NCBI GenBank assembly: GCA_963663495.1 | Contig: OY760427.1 | Span: 3,286,001-3,350,000 of the forward strand | From: G963663495 sp963663495 | GTDB taxonomy: Bacteria > Bacteroidota > Rhodothermia > Rhodothermales > Bin80 | Reading direction: 5' to 3' | Length of the DNA: 64,000 nt | Part shown: positions 1 through 9,211 of the stretch, piece by piece | Position numbering within the stretch: position 1 is the first letter of the stretch | Layout: every line of letters starts with the position of its first letter | Notes under the pieces: generated by a model | Told to the model about the DNA's origin: nothing | The model's input: only the letters and a program-made list of their open reading frames with translations | Databases searched by the model: none | Made by a program: the position numbers and the translations under genes

Positions 1-317
1 GATTGGCGCCAGGCCATAGCAGAAGTTAGACTGACAGTGAAACTACTTACATTTTCGACCATCACCGCTGCAGTGCCTATCCCGGGTGGTTTTGGGTCCC
101 CTCCAGGGTTGATTGACACGTTTGTAGTTGCAGTTGTGGGTTGTGGATCAAAATTTCCAAAGTCCAAGTCATCTCCTTTCATTACCATGCACGTTTGATC
201 CACTTTCAGCATCATCTTCGTATTTATTGATACGGAGGAGGACTGCGCACTAACCAAGGTGACAAGAAAGCAGAGCAACGTGCACGCAAGCCCTTTTTGG
301 AATATTAATGACCTCAT
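1..317 (-). CDS. Secreted DUF4402-like protein, 3' end outside window
   Basis: The minus strand is open from an ATG at 317 to the window edge (about 105 codons, no stop seen). Residues 1-24 form a typical signal peptide (MRSLIFQ, hydrophobic core LLCFLVTLV, then SAQS). The mature part contains a KVDQTCMV stretch and then LDFGNF, a motif that resembles the start of DUF4402 domains, which are small beta-rich exported proteins. This was read directly from the sequence. The family call rests on the short motif only, so it is tentative. No Shine-Dalgarno site is visible, which is common in this phylum. Confidence 0.55.
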   Translation of the reverse strand, partial: MRSLIFQKGLACTLLCFLVTLVSAQSSSVSINTKMMLKVDQTCMVMKGDDLDFGNFDPQPTTATTNVSINPGGDPKPPGIGTAAVMVENVSSFTVSLTSAMAWRQ

Positions 318-369
318 GCAAGCACCATAACAACAGTTATATGGTCTCCGCCTCAAGCGTATTCATTGC

Positions 370-513
370 CTAAAAGCTTTTGGTCCATTGCAGCCGCTCG
401 GGAGCATCAACGAAGTTCAACCACTTGTAAACGATCCGACTGAGTGCAATCCGGCCCTCGTCACCCCGAGCTTTTGCGATTTCCTGCAAGGCTGGATCTG
501 GACTACAAATCAT
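370..513 (-). CDS. Small hypothetical ORF (47 aa)
   Basis: An ATG at 513 preceded by GAGG opens 47 codons ending in TAG at 370. The product is charged and soluble-looking (contains ARGDEGRIALSR and ends WTKSF). It lies between two genes on the same strand. I do not recognise a family. It may be a genuine short gene or the tail of a lost one. Confidence 0.25.
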   Translation of the reverse strand: MICSPDPALQEIAKARGDEGRIALSRIVYKWLNFVDAPERLQWTKSF

Positions 514-599
514 GGCTATACCTCAACGCTGCATCTGCACGTGACAGTATAATAACCAGCCGCACGCATATTGTACGTAGATATCAACAAAGAGCAGGC

Positions 600-2867
600 C
601 TATCTCAGGCGTAGCATGTGTTTAGTTACGTTGGTATTGCTCGCCGACAATCGATATACGTAGAGCCCTGTGGATACCGGCAGACCGTGGGCATTGCGAC
701 CATCCCACAGGATTTCATGCGTTCCAGCGGACATCCATCCATCTGTAAGGTCTGCAATGTGCACACCCAACAAGTTATAAATGCTCAGCCGAACCGGGGT
801 GGCCTCCACAAGACTAAACGCAATCGTGGTGGACTGCGTGAAGGGATTTGGGTAATTGCCGTAAAGCTCAACTCGGTTCGGTAATTCAGCGAGCGTTGCG
901 GTCGCTGTCTGTGTCGGCACAACACTGACGCGAAGGATATCACTCACTTCAGGATACGTGAAGCCATCATCAACAAGCCTGACTGCGGTGTCCGGATCCA
1001 TCTGGCCCGTATTTGGCCCAGACTGCCGTGCGGGTTGATTTGCGCCCAAGCCGGGTTCCTCATTTAATTCTGTTCCTGCGTCCCACAGCGAAAAATGCTC
1101 GGTTACATCTCCAGTGATTGGATTACCTTCAGTATCAAACAGCGGTATCCCGCTTGGTCCTGGGGCGACAAACACATCGTTGGACTCAACGAACATTAGC
1201 GCAATACTGAGCGATGTCCCGGGAACGCCTTCAACAACGGCCCGATACTTGGAGCCAGGGTGCAGCAATCCCGGAGCAGTTTCACCTTCAGGTATTCCAA
1301 ACACATGCGGTAAATACCCGGCTGAGCTTGATAAGGCAGATTCAACAGCCGAGGGATTGCCATCCTCTGCCAACATTTCCAACCCAAACCCGGGCTCAAC
1401 TGCCCCTTGCATAAATAGTGGAGATGCACCACCATGGACCACAGCCACTCCTGGCGAGAATGCGATAGGTACGATAGTGGAGGCGGGCAAATCCGTTGCA
1501 ATATTCTCAATGAATAGGTGGAATGGAACAGATTGCATGGGCCGTATGGTAAGACTGGCAAACGCCTGCGTAAAGCGTTCCGATAGCACGATGCCTCCTT
1601 TACGAACTCTATTATCTGAATCCGGGGGCCCGGAATTCGGACTCATCTGTCTCGGTAACTGGTGAGGTCCCAATCCCGGCCATTCGTCGGCTTCTGTCCC
1701 CGCGTTCCACAGATACAGATGATCGGTAAACGTACCATCGGCGGGGAGGACACTGGGAATAAGCAGGATCCCCTGTGGTTCCGTGCTGACAAACAAGTCA
1801 TTAGATTCCACGAACTTGGTCGCAATGGTCAAGGAGGTCTCTGGCTTTCCTGCAACAATGAACTCAGAAACATCACCCGGCTCAATATTCGCTGGAAGAG
1901 TACTGCCTGGAACCATCGGTCCAGAAAATGTACCGACCGTATGCTGGGGAATCTTGCTCAGCGATCTGAGAAGGGGGGTTGTATTTCCATCCTCAGCAAG
2001 TGCTTCAAGACCCATTCCCGGTTCCTCTATTCCTGGGTAAAAGAGGGGTCCATCCATGTAATAGGACACCCAGACGCCAGGCGAAAGCACTGGTGTAGGC
2101 CCGGTCTGAAATAACAGACCAAGAAAAAGCGAAGATGCTTCGCCATCTTCAGCAAACAACTCCAGTGCGCCACTCGCAGGCTGCCCGGGAGTAAAGAGGG
2201 GACCAGGCTCGGTGTGGACTGCATACATGCTCTCTGACACCACTACTGGTTTTGAACTTCCGTCTGATAGGACGAGGGTCTCCTCAGTGGAAACGTTTGC
2301 CATGTGTACGAAAGCGGCATCAACACCATATGCCTTCCGCAACTCAATGGTAACGCGAAGCATTTCTGATACTGCCGGATAATCGAACTCATCGTCTACT
2401 CGGCGTACCAACTGATTGTCATCATCAGGACCAGTGTTGGTAGTCTCTTGACGCGGAGGCTGATAATCTCCTATCCCAGGCTCCTCGTTTAATTCTGTAC
2501 CCGCATCCCACAAGAAGATTCTATCTGTGATGTCTCCAACTAAGGGGACGCCGTTCTCAAACAGCGGTATGCCGACTTCATCTGGCGCAAAAAACAAGTC
2601 ATTAGATTCCCAAAATTTTGCAACAAAAGACAAACGGGCTGTCGGAAAAATCGGCATACCCATCTCAGCTATTTGTCCGGGATTTACCACGAACGATTCG
2701 CGATCATTGATATTGCGCCCTATGCCTGATATTGTGTAGGGGAAGCTTCTGCCGATATTCTCAAGAGTAACCTTGAAAAACTGTTGCCCCTTGGCAGGGA
2801 TGGTCCAAAGCACCAAACACAGCGGAACAACCAGCCAGGATAGGACAGTTATGAAATGCCTGGTCAC
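600..2867 (-). CDS. Secreted triple Spondin_N-repeat protein with type IX sorting tail
   Basis: The product is about 755 aa from a GTG at 2867, chosen because it gives a clean signal peptide (VTRHFI, core LSWLVVPLCLVLW, cleavage near AKGQ). Upstream in-frame ATGs (2939, 2972) would bury it. Three diverged repeats (roughly residues 30-175, 335-440 and 555-660) each carry a (W/V)ESND(L/V)F motif followed by LW(D/N)AGTE and PGxGxxQxxRQ, the signature of bacterial Spondin_N domains. The last ~85 residues (from YGNYPNPF, then LSIYNLLG, ending MLRLR) are a Por-secretion/T9SS type A sorting domain. The protein is therefore expected to cross the outer membrane by the type IX system and be released or anchored at the surface. 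Its ligand is unknown. Confidence 0.85.
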   Translation of the reverse strand: MTRHFITVLSWLVVPLCLVLWTIPAKGQQFFKVTLENIGRSFPYTISGIGRNINDRESFVVNPGQIAEMGMPIFPTARLSFVAKFWESNDLFFAPDEVGIPLFENGVPLVGDITDRIFLWDAGTELNEEPGIGDYQPPRQETTNTGPDDDNQLVRRVDDEFDYPAVSEMLRVTIELRKAYGVDAAFVHMANVSTEETLVLSDGSSKPVVVSESMYAVHTEPGPLFTPGQPASGALELFAEDGEASSLFLGLLFQTGPTPVLSPGVWVSYYMDGPLFYPGIEEPGMGLEALAEDGNTTPLLRSLSKIPQHTVGTFSGPMVPGSTLPANIEPGDVSEFIVAGKPETSLTIATKFVESNDLFVSTEPQGILLIPSVLPADGTFTDHLYLWNAGTEADEWPGLGPHQLPRQMSPNSGPPDSDNRVRKGGIVLSERFTQAFASLTIRPMQSVPFHLFIENIATDLPASTIVPIAFSPGVAVVHGGASPLFMQGAVEPGFGLEMLAEDGNPSAVESALSSSAGYLPHVFGIPEGETAPGLLHPGSKYRAVVEGVPGTSLSIALMFVESNDVFVAPGPSGIPLFDTEGNPITGDVTEHFSLWDAGTELNEEPGLGANQPARQSGPNTGQMDPDTAVRLVDDGFTYPEVSDILRVSVVPTQTATATLAELPNRVELYGNYPNPFTQSTTIAFSLVEATPVRLSIYNLLGVHIADLTDGWMSAGTHEILWDGRNAHGLPVSTGLYVYRLSASNTNVTKHMLRLR

Positions 2868-3047
2868 GATTTTATTGTGGTTTAATCTATTAACGATCAA
2901 GGCTTGAAAACTATGTCCCTCTGTTATACGGATTCGCATCAAAACTAGCAAATCGGAGATAGCACCTGACAATTCTGCCCAGTTGCCCCACGGTGGCCCG
3001 TGCCTGCACGACGTACGGAGGTGCGTATCTTGTCGTACCCAAGCAGT

Positions 3048-3440
3048 CTACCCGACGCGAAGATGCTTCAGTCTACAATAAGTGGAGCAATCGGCAAGTA
3101 AGGCCACGCGAATGCCTCGTGATCGCTTTCTTGTGTGACAATTATAGCACAGATCAAACCACGGCTTCTTGTCGTTCCCGCATTCGGGACAAATTAATTC
3201 GGCCGCACTTTCATGACTATTGTCGCGGCAATCCCAGCATGTATCAAACCACGGCTTCTTGTAATCCCCACAGTCTGGGCAAATTGATCCCGAATAGCGC
3301 TTGGATCCACTTTGCCGACCGTGTCTGTGGTCCCCCGCATTTCGGGAAAATAGTGTCGGACTGTACGCTGGCGCTTGGCGTCGTCCTTTCTCGCGCAATT
3401 GCTGCAAATGGGGCGCCCTGAAATTACAAAACCCCGGCAC
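3048..3440 (-). CDS. Tandem CxxC zinc-ribbon protein, possibly frameshifted
   Basis: The reading frame ending at 3048 has two near-identical zinc ribbons, CPDCGDYKKPWFDTCWDC and CPECGNDKKPWFDLCYNC, so four CxxC pairs spaced for two metal sites. At DNA level this shows as a direct repeat near 3155 and 3241. The N-terminal part before the first ribbon is not protein-like in this frame. The overlapping frame starting at 3523 has another CSNC, so a frameshift or a false start is likely. No catalytic domain is attached. The probable role is a small nucleic-acid- or protein-binding zinc protein. The function is unknown and the start is uncertain. Confidence 0.45.
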   Translation of the reverse strand: MPGFCNFRAPHLQQLREKGRRQAPAYSPTLFSRNAGDHRHGRQSGSKRYSGSICPDCGDYKKPWFDTCWDCRDNSHESAAELICPECGNDKKPWFDLCYNCHTRKRSRGIRVALLADCSTYCRLKHLRVG

Positions 3441-3773
3441 CGAAGATAGCTTGAAGAGGAAAAGCTAGCTACTCGGCGTTTAACCGAGGTTATCCGCCTC
3501 CTTACAGCCCGCGCATGTGGCACGCCATGGGACCTTTAGACCACCCATACCTTGGGCAAGTGATCAAGGTAAGTTTGACTCCTTGCCATCAAACTGCGCC
3601 ACGCGCGTCATTCGGCATTCTGTCAGTCGGCTCAACAGCCTTTCGCCCCGCCGCTATCATGAGCGCACGAATAACCCAGCTCATGACCGACCTATGTACA
3701 ATCCGCAAAAGGACTTCTATAGTATCCGCATTTTTTCCTAACATGGCATCTGTCTTTTGAATTCCGACACTGC

Positions 3774-5066
3774 ATGCGCAGACGAGACTTTCTTAAAGCC
3801 ACAGCCGGTACCATAGCGATGGGTACGGCTCCCCTGATCCGCGTACGAACGCGCAAAACCCAAACATACCGCACTGCTCTCGTGGGCACCGGCTGGTGGG
3901 GCATGAACATCCTGCACACTGCGCTGGAATCCGGGACGATTCAAGTGACCGGGGTTTGCGACGTGGACGAATCGCAGCTCGCGCGCGCAGCAAATGAGGT
4001 CTCGTCGCTTACTGGTACTGCACCAAACCGGTACACGGACTACGGCGACCTTCTGCGCAATGAGAATCTGGATATTGTGATAGTGGCAACACCGGACCAC
4101 TGGCACGCGCTACCTGCGATAGCAGCAATGCAGGCGGGTGCCCATGTCTACCTGGAAAAGCCCATCTGCCACACCATTGACGAAGGGAAAGCCATCCTGT
4201 CCACAGCCAGAACTGCAAACCGGAAAGTCCAGATCGGAACCCATCGCCGCGTGTCCCCTCACAATATGTCGGCGATGGAATTCCTGCGAGCAGGCGGGGC
4301 TGGATCCGTCGGTATGGTGCGTGCCTTTGTACACTATGGCGGCGGCCCAGGCGAACCGATTCCCGACGAAGATCCTCCACTAGGACTGGACTGGAATGCT
4401 TGGTGCGGACCCGCACCCCTTCGCCCGTTCAATCCCCGCATCCATCCACGCGGCTTTCGTCAGTATCTGGATTTTGCCAACGGACAATTGGGCGACTGGG
4501 GAATCCACTGGCTCGACCAAATCCTATGGTGGACGGACGAGACCTTCCCACACACAGTCCATTCTGCAGGCGGACGTCATATTAAGCAGGACGGGACCGA
4601 CGCGCCAGACACACAGGTGGCAACATTCGCATTCGAGAACTTTACCGCAACGTGGGAGCACCGCCAGTACGCCGCCAACAATGCCGAAACCACTAACATT
4701 GGATGCTACTTCTACGGAACCAAAGGAACCTTGCATCTCGGATGGCAAGACGGCTGGTCCTTCTACTCTTCAAGCAGCAGGGAACCTGTACTGCACGAGG
4801 ATCCGCAATTGAATGAACCGGACGGGCAGAATATCTCTGGACTTTGGGACGATCTGATTTCCAGCATTGAGCAAGATCGGTTACCGGTCTGCGATGTCGA
4901 GCACGGATACCGAGCGACCAATATGTGCCTGTTGGGCATGATGTCCATGAAGCTAGGACGCAGCGTGAGGTGGGATTTGGGTACCGAGTCAGTCCTTGAT
5001 GACCCCGAAGCTAATGCGCTCATGCATCGTCAGTACCGTGCACCATGGACGTATCCAGAGCATTAG
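3774..5066 (+). CDS. Gfo/Idh/MocA-family oxidoreductase, Tat-exported
   Basis: The 430-aa product has an N-terminal twin-arginine-like leader (MRRRDFLKATAG, then a short hydrophobic stretch). A Rossmann dinucleotide-binding loop VGTGWWG follows at about residue 36. The family hallmark ATPDHWHA and the EKPICHT motif, with its conserved Lys, follow at about 107-130. The C-terminal half fits the GFO_IDH_MocA C-terminal domain, including HWLDQILWW. Members oxidise or reduce sugars or inositol-like substrates with NAD(P). Exported, Tat-signal versions are common in Bacteroidota and Planctomycetes and usually act on glycans. The substrate cannot be told here. Lone gene; no sugar operon is adjacent. 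Confidence 0.88.
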   Translation: MRRRDFLKATAGTIAMGTAPLIRVRTRKTQTYRTALVGTGWWGMNILHTALESGTIQVTGVCDVDESQLARAANEVSSLTGTAPNRYTDYGDLLRNENLDIVIVATPDHWHALPAIAAMQAGAHVYLEKPICHTIDEGKAILSTARTANRKVQIGTHRRVSPHNMSAMEFLRAGGAGSVGMVRAFVHYGGGPGEPIPDEDPPLGLDWNAWCGPAPLRPFNPRIHPRGFRQYLDFANGQLGDWGIHWLDQILWWTDETFPHTVHSAGGRHIKQDGTDAPDTQVATFAFENFTATWEHRQYAANNAETTNIGCYFYGTKGTLHLGWQDGWSFYSSSSREPVLHEDPQLNEPDGQNISGLWDDLISSIEQDRLPVCDVEHGYRATNMCLLGMMSMKLGRSVRWDLGTESVLDDPEANALMHRQYRAPWTYPEH

Positions 5067-5319
5067 GAGTCTTGGCAGAATGATGGCAGGGCTTACCCCG
5101 CCCCCCTCAGCAATGCACCCTTTGCTAAAACCTGACGGGGGAGAATGTGAATGCATACCTTAGGGATAAGCATCCGCATGCGACGGAGCGCCACCATTAG
5201 GTCGAGGGTGCGTGCCGTGCATCCCAGTTATCAGCACTAAATCTACAAGTTCAATATCGAACGATGACGAATCCTTCTCGTTCGAACTGCACCCAAGACC
5301 TGCAAATTCACACCTACGC

Positions 5320-6357
5320 ATGGCCAATATCATTATCCCGCCGGGATGGAAAATTCCAGAGAGCATCGCGTCTACCCACAGTGGGTACCAGAACAGGCGA
5401 GAGTTTGTAAAGACGCTCGGTCTGGGTACGATGGCCCTCGCGTCAACTACGCTCGCGTGCCAATCCACAGGTGCAAGCGCCAAGCCTGATGGCCCCCTTG
5501 ACACCATCCCGGCGGAGGCACCGAGAGACGGACTCCCCGCACCACGAGCGGAACGGTTCACGGTCCCGGAAAGGCTCGTTACGGAACGACTGATGGCCTC
5601 GTCCTATACCAACTTCTATGAATTCATCAATCAGGGCAATCTGAAACGCGTCTGGCCCCTGACAGACGCTTATAAGCCTTTCCCGTGGACCATCCAAGTT
5701 CGCGGCTTGGTCGAGGATCGCAAGCTGAACCTTGATGTGGCTGACCTAATTCGCACAATCGGCCTGGAAGAACGCCTGTATCGCTTCCGATGCGTTGAAG
5801 CATGGTCCATGATAATTCCATGGACTGGGTTTCCGCTGGCAAGGCTGATAGCACTCTGCAAACCGCGGAATGAGGCGAACTTTGTTAAGTTTACGTGCGT
5901 CGAGCGAAGGAATGAGCTGCCCGGACAAGCCACGGCAACCTGGTATCCATGGCCCTACTTTGAGGCACTACGTATGAACGAAGCGCTAAACGAACTCGCC
6001 TTCGTAGCCACCGGCATGTACGGTGAGCCGCTTCCGAAGCAGAATGGTTCTCCGCTACGCCTTGTACTACCTTGGAAGTATGGGTATAAAGGCCCCAAAG
6101 CCGTTACCAGAATAGAGTTTACCAAAAGACAGCCGGATACCTTTTGGAATAAGCTGCAGCCACGCGAGTACGGGTTCCTATCAAACGTGAATCCCTACAT
6201 ACCGCACCCTCGATGGAGCCAGGCGGCGGAGCGATTTCTGCCCCGTGAAGGGGTCGAAGAACCGCTACCGACAAAGATTTTCAATGGATACGATGAATGG
6301 GTGGCGGAGCTGTACCCGGACGAACCACGCGAGCATGCAGGCCCGATCATTCGGTAA
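5320..6357 (+). CDS. msrP: Protein-methionine-sulfoxide reductase catalytic subunit MsrP
   Basis: About 345 aa from ATG 5320, chosen because a twin-arginine leader (NRREFVKTLGLG) follows about 25 codons later; a frame opening at 5212 is longer but unlike the family. The sulfite-oxidase-fold core is clear: YNNFYEF-like YTNFYEFI, YRFRCVEAWSM with the molybdopterin-ligating Cys, IPWTGFPL, LPWKYGYKG, NVNPYIPHPRWSQA and FNGY near the end. MsrP is a periplasmic molybdenum enzyme that repairs oxidised methionines, normally fed electrons by the membrane haem protein MsrQ. No msrQ is in this window. The 3' end overlaps the convergent DUF3592 gene by 11 bp. Confidence 0.93.
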   Translation: MANIIIPPGWKIPESIASTHSGYQNRREFVKTLGLGTMALASTTLACQSTGASAKPDGPLDTIPAEAPRDGLPAPRAERFTVPERLVTERLMASSYTNFYEFINQGNLKRVWPLTDAYKPFPWTIQVRGLVEDRKLNLDVADLIRTIGLEERLYRFRCVEAWSMIIPWTGFPLARLIALCKPRNEANFVKFTCVERRNELPGQATATWYPWPYFEALRMNEALNELAFVATGMYGEPLPKQNGSPLRLVLPWKYGYKGPKAVTRIEFTKRQPDTFWNKLQPREYGFLSNVNPYIPHPRWSQAAERFLPREGVEEPLPTKIFNGYDEWVAELYPDEPREHAGPIIR

Positions 6358-6805
6358 CGTACTGCGGCGACCTCCACTTGGCCCACCGACGCACAGCAAG
6401 AATTCCTCCGAAGAAAAACACAGTGCCCAAGATACATATCCCGATCTGAGCAAGCACAATGTGCCAATGCGTGGGCATCAGGTACACAATTGCTACGTCC
6501 TGTGACGCACCTGGTCTGACTCGTACCTCGAGCGAATCGCTCCCCGCAAGCCGAGCAAGTAACGTGTACGGCAGCGATAGCCCCTCCTTAACCAGTTCGC
6601 CTCCGCCTTCAAGTGGAATCTTCAGGCTGACATAGCCGAAGTTGACATCGGCCCGATTAGACTGTGCAAACTCGGTGACCACCGCAACTGTCTCATACCC
6701 CTCCTCCCATGTAGACTTCAGAGAGCAAGCGACCATGACTTGGTTTATGCCAAGCACTATCAGTACTACCGGCATGCACCACAATATGCGGATTACGAAA
6801 CGCAC
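6347..6805 (-). CDS. DUF3592-like two-TM membrane protein
   Basis: The 152-aa product has an N-terminal hydrophobic segment (about residues 5-27), a beta-rich middle region (VAVVTEF, NFGYVSLKIPL, LEVRVRPG) and a second membrane helix near 115-140 followed by basic residues. This arrangement matches DUF3592-type proteins, small membrane proteins of unknown role. The gene begins 9 bp after the HNH gene ends, so the two are probably co-transcribed. Its end overlaps msrP. Confidence 0.6.
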   Translation of the reverse strand: MRFVIRILWCMPVVLIVLGINQVMVACSLKSTWEEGYETVAVVTEFAQSNRADVNFGYVSLKIPLEGGGELVKEGLSLPYTLLARLAGSDSLEVRVRPGASQDVAIVYLMPTHWHIVLAQIGICILGTVFFFGGILAVRRWAKWRSPQYVTE

Positions 6806-6814
6806 ACCAACGCC

Positions 6815-7315
6815 CTAGTTCATGAACAGATACGGCTTCCAGGCCTCATCCGGCACTCCAACGTAGTCACGGATAAATGTAACTCGACTCGGGCGGAAGG
6901 GGGATCTCCGAAGACACATCCCGGCCTCCTCAGGCCTCTTGTTACCTTTCTTGTTGTTACACCGAATGCAAGCTGCCACCATATTCTGCCACGTATGCGC
7001 GCCACCTCGTGATTTTGGCAATACATGGTCCACGGTCAACTGCTCATGCGTACCGCAGTATTGGCATCTGTGTCCGTCCCGGTGCAGAATATTCTTCCTT
7101 GACAGCATGATGCCGCGATATGGAACACGAACATATAGCCGAAGGCGAACAATGCTCGGCAAAGGAAAGGACAAATTCGGAGATCGGACGTACCGGCCAC
7201 GGATTGCAGATACAATGTCAGCCTTGCGCAAATGCACAAGAACAATGGCCCGCTGGGCGGTACAAACTGTCAGCGCACTGTAATCCTGATTCAGCACAAG
7301 CACAGGAGAACCCAT
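6815..7315 (-). CDS. HNH endonuclease family protein
   Basis: The 166-aa product begins with VLNQDYSALTV, typical of the chromosomal Bacteroidota HNH family. At about residues 85-130 it has the full HNH zinc/metal core: CQYCG, then LTVDHVLPKSRGG, then CIRCNNKKGN. This is the stand-alone housekeeping-like HNH protein found near metabolic genes, not a homing or restriction enzyme, and its substrate is unknown. It sits between the MOSC gene (98 bp upstream) and the DUF3592 gene (9 bp downstream) on the same strand, suggesting a small operon. Confidence 0.87.
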   Translation of the reverse strand: MGSPVLVLNQDYSALTVCTAQRAIVLVHLRKADIVSAIRGRYVRSPNLSFPLPSIVRLRLYVRVPYRGIMLSRKNILHRDGHRCQYCGTHEQLTVDHVLPKSRGGAHTWQNMVAACIRCNNKKGNKRPEEAGMCLRRSPFRPSRVTFIRDYVGVPDEAWKPYLFMN

Positions 7316-7413
7316 GCCTTGCGCCGCAGCCGGTCGAAAGTGTCTTATGGTGTTAGGTTGTGCGCTGAATTCGAAGTATGAGCTGCGACTTGCCCAAGTC
7401 TAGTCTTTTTCCA

Positions 7414-8235
7414 TTAAACTGCGAACTTCCACACTTCGTTCGGCAGAGCCGATTCCAACACTTCAACCGGATCTCCAGTGCGAAGTATACCAAGATTCTC
7501 GGGTATAAGATTCTGGCCAAAGTATACCTTGCTACCATGTTTCCGGAATCGATCCATCGTTTTCAATGGTTCCTTCCCACGGTGCGCCGTTTCCTGATCC
7601 ACCGTCGTAACAGTGCACCGTGAGCATGGCTTCGCTGCCTTAAAGTAAACCTCTCCAATCTTGATCCTTCGCCAACAGTCCTCCTCATATGGCTTGCCTC
7701 CCACAGCAACCACATTCGGCCGGAACCGCGTCATGGATACCGGCTCCTCCAAGCGGGTGTTTAAGTCTTCAAGAGACTCAAGACTCGTAATGAGAAGCGG
7801 ATATCCATCGGCAAAGCTCACGAGGCCGGTACCAAAAGCAGGATCAACATAGCGCTCAGAATCGCCTGGCATGTACACGAGATGGCACGGCATCTGCAGG
7901 AACGCCGAAAGCCAATTATCCACTTCTGCGTCAACCATCCTCGCACGAACCGTTGCCCCCCAAATGGTTACCTGCCGGGCGGGAACATCCTCGCTTGGAA
8001 CTGCAATCCGAAGGGCAGGCATGCCGCCCGCCTCAAGGGCCAAACCTTCTTGGTCAACCCGCGCGCGGATTAATGCCAACTCGGATCGTTCGCGCTGGGT
8101 AACGGCCTTGCCGTGTGCATCTACTACCATCCACCGGCGATCATGCCTCAGTCCCCGCCACTCTACTGCCGCATACTTGACGGTCACACGCCGGACGCCC
8201 TTTATAGGGTATACATGTAGGCTTTCAATATTCAT
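7414..8235 (-). CDS. MOSC domain-containing protein (YcbX/mARC-like)
   Basis: The 273-aa product opens with the MOSC N-terminal beta-barrel motif LHVYPIKG and GLRHDRRWMV. The C-terminal MOSC domain has TRFRPN and KPCSRCTVTTVD, whose first Cys (about residue 214) is the expected molybdenum-cofactor sulfur ligand. Length fits mARC/YcbX-like amidoxime or N-hydroxylated-base reductases that use Moco. Its presence about 1 kb from msrP, another Moco enzyme, is suggestive, but the two genes converge and are not one operon. ATG at 8235 follows no clear Shine-Dalgarno site. Confidence 0.88.
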   Translation of the reverse strand: MNIESLHVYPIKGVRRVTVKYAAVEWRGLRHDRRWMVVDAHGKAVTQRERSELALIRARVDQEGLALEAGGMPALRIAVPSEDVPARQVTIWGATVRARMVDAEVDNWLSAFLQMPCHLVYMPGDSERYVDPAFGTGLVSFADGYPLLITSLESLEDLNTRLEEPVSMTRFRPNVVAVGGKPYEEDCWRRIKIGEVYFKAAKPCSRCTVTTVDQETAHRGKEPLKTMDRFRKHGSKVYFGQNLIPENLGILRTGDPVEVLESALPNEVWKFAV

Positions 8236-8514
8236 CGTGTTCGCGCAAATAGGTGCAGTCCTACAATAGTCATGTGTGGCACAGCGAAAGGCTCCGATCT
8301 ATGCGATGGTTGGCAGAAAATGAATTACTTCGAAGACCGGTATATCCGGTTCCAGTTAGCTTGGCCGAGAATAATCTGGCAAACAAAGGTATTGGTGGAA
8401 ATCATAACCATGCACAAAATTATTTGAAAATCACAAAGCAGAATGGGTCCTGGGGGCGTGCTGCCGTCATTCAGCAATGCTTAACCTCATTCAGGAAGAG
8501 TTTTGCGAACGCAA

Positions 8515-8730
8515 GTGGTGCTACCTACAACCGAACCCAAGTTGTTATCAAGCCGCAGCTAAGTGCAGACAGGTCCCAAGGTGCACCAATTCCGTGCCAT
8601 GGGTGGGCATGGTGCCGTATGATGGCTAACCCTACCTTGGCCGACGCCATTCTTGACCGACTCACACACGCTACCCATCGCATACCATTGAAGGGCGAAT
8701 CTATGCGAAAACAGACGGCCGATTTGTTCA
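8515..8730 (+). pseudogene. istB: IS21-family istB remnant
   Basis: In one plus-strand frame the sequence encodes MANPTLADAILDRL followed by HRIPLKGESMRK. This is the highly conserved C-terminal signature of IstB, the AAA+ helper ATPase of IS21 transposons. A weaker YNRTQVVIKPQL just upstream matches the preceding strand. The Walker A region and istA are absent and the N-terminal side is noise, so this is a decayed relic. It marks the start of the insertion-rich zone that runs to about 23.7 kb. Confidence 0.72.
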
Positions 8731-8785
8731 ACCCTTCAAAGACAAGTAAGTCCGTAAACTCGCCCCCGGACACCCTAAACATCCA

Positions 8786-9022
8786 TGTCATCATCCCAGC
8801 CCCCATACATCCCTTGAGACTGCGTACTTTAAACAGGAATCGGTGCGCATTTTCACAGGAATAAACAACCTGATCACGGAGGTGGATCAGGATCTGCCTC
8901 CGTGTATGGTACAGTTCTTTGCGGTACTGGGATACGTGAATGATCCTGATGCGACCCGCACCGTGACCGAGCATGTGGAGGAAGCGAGTGCACCGGTGAG
9001 CCAGAAACCTCCAGACTCATGA
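8786..9022 (+). pseudogene. Short hypothetical gene, frameshifted
   Basis: An ATG at 8786 (MSSSQPPYIP) hits a stop after ten codons. The next frame continues as LETAYFKQESVRIFTG, then ITEVDQDLPP and ends KPPDS at 9022. Codon use and composition of that frame look protein-like, and one single-base shift would join it into a protein of about 78 aa. I do not recognise the family. Could also be a chance reading. Confidence 0.3.
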
Positions 9023-9211
9023 CGTATGGTCCCTTCACAACGGTTAAGATAGCGTACTCCAGATGGAGCCACCAGAGCTACGTCCGATGGAAACGATCCG
9101 GGATAGATAGCGGCAAAACACCAGGCAAAAAGGGACTCAAACCACCCTAAACCAACTCCAACCGATCCGGTAAATCTCACCATCCATTGCTCCTGAAAAA
9201 ACGGTCCAAAT

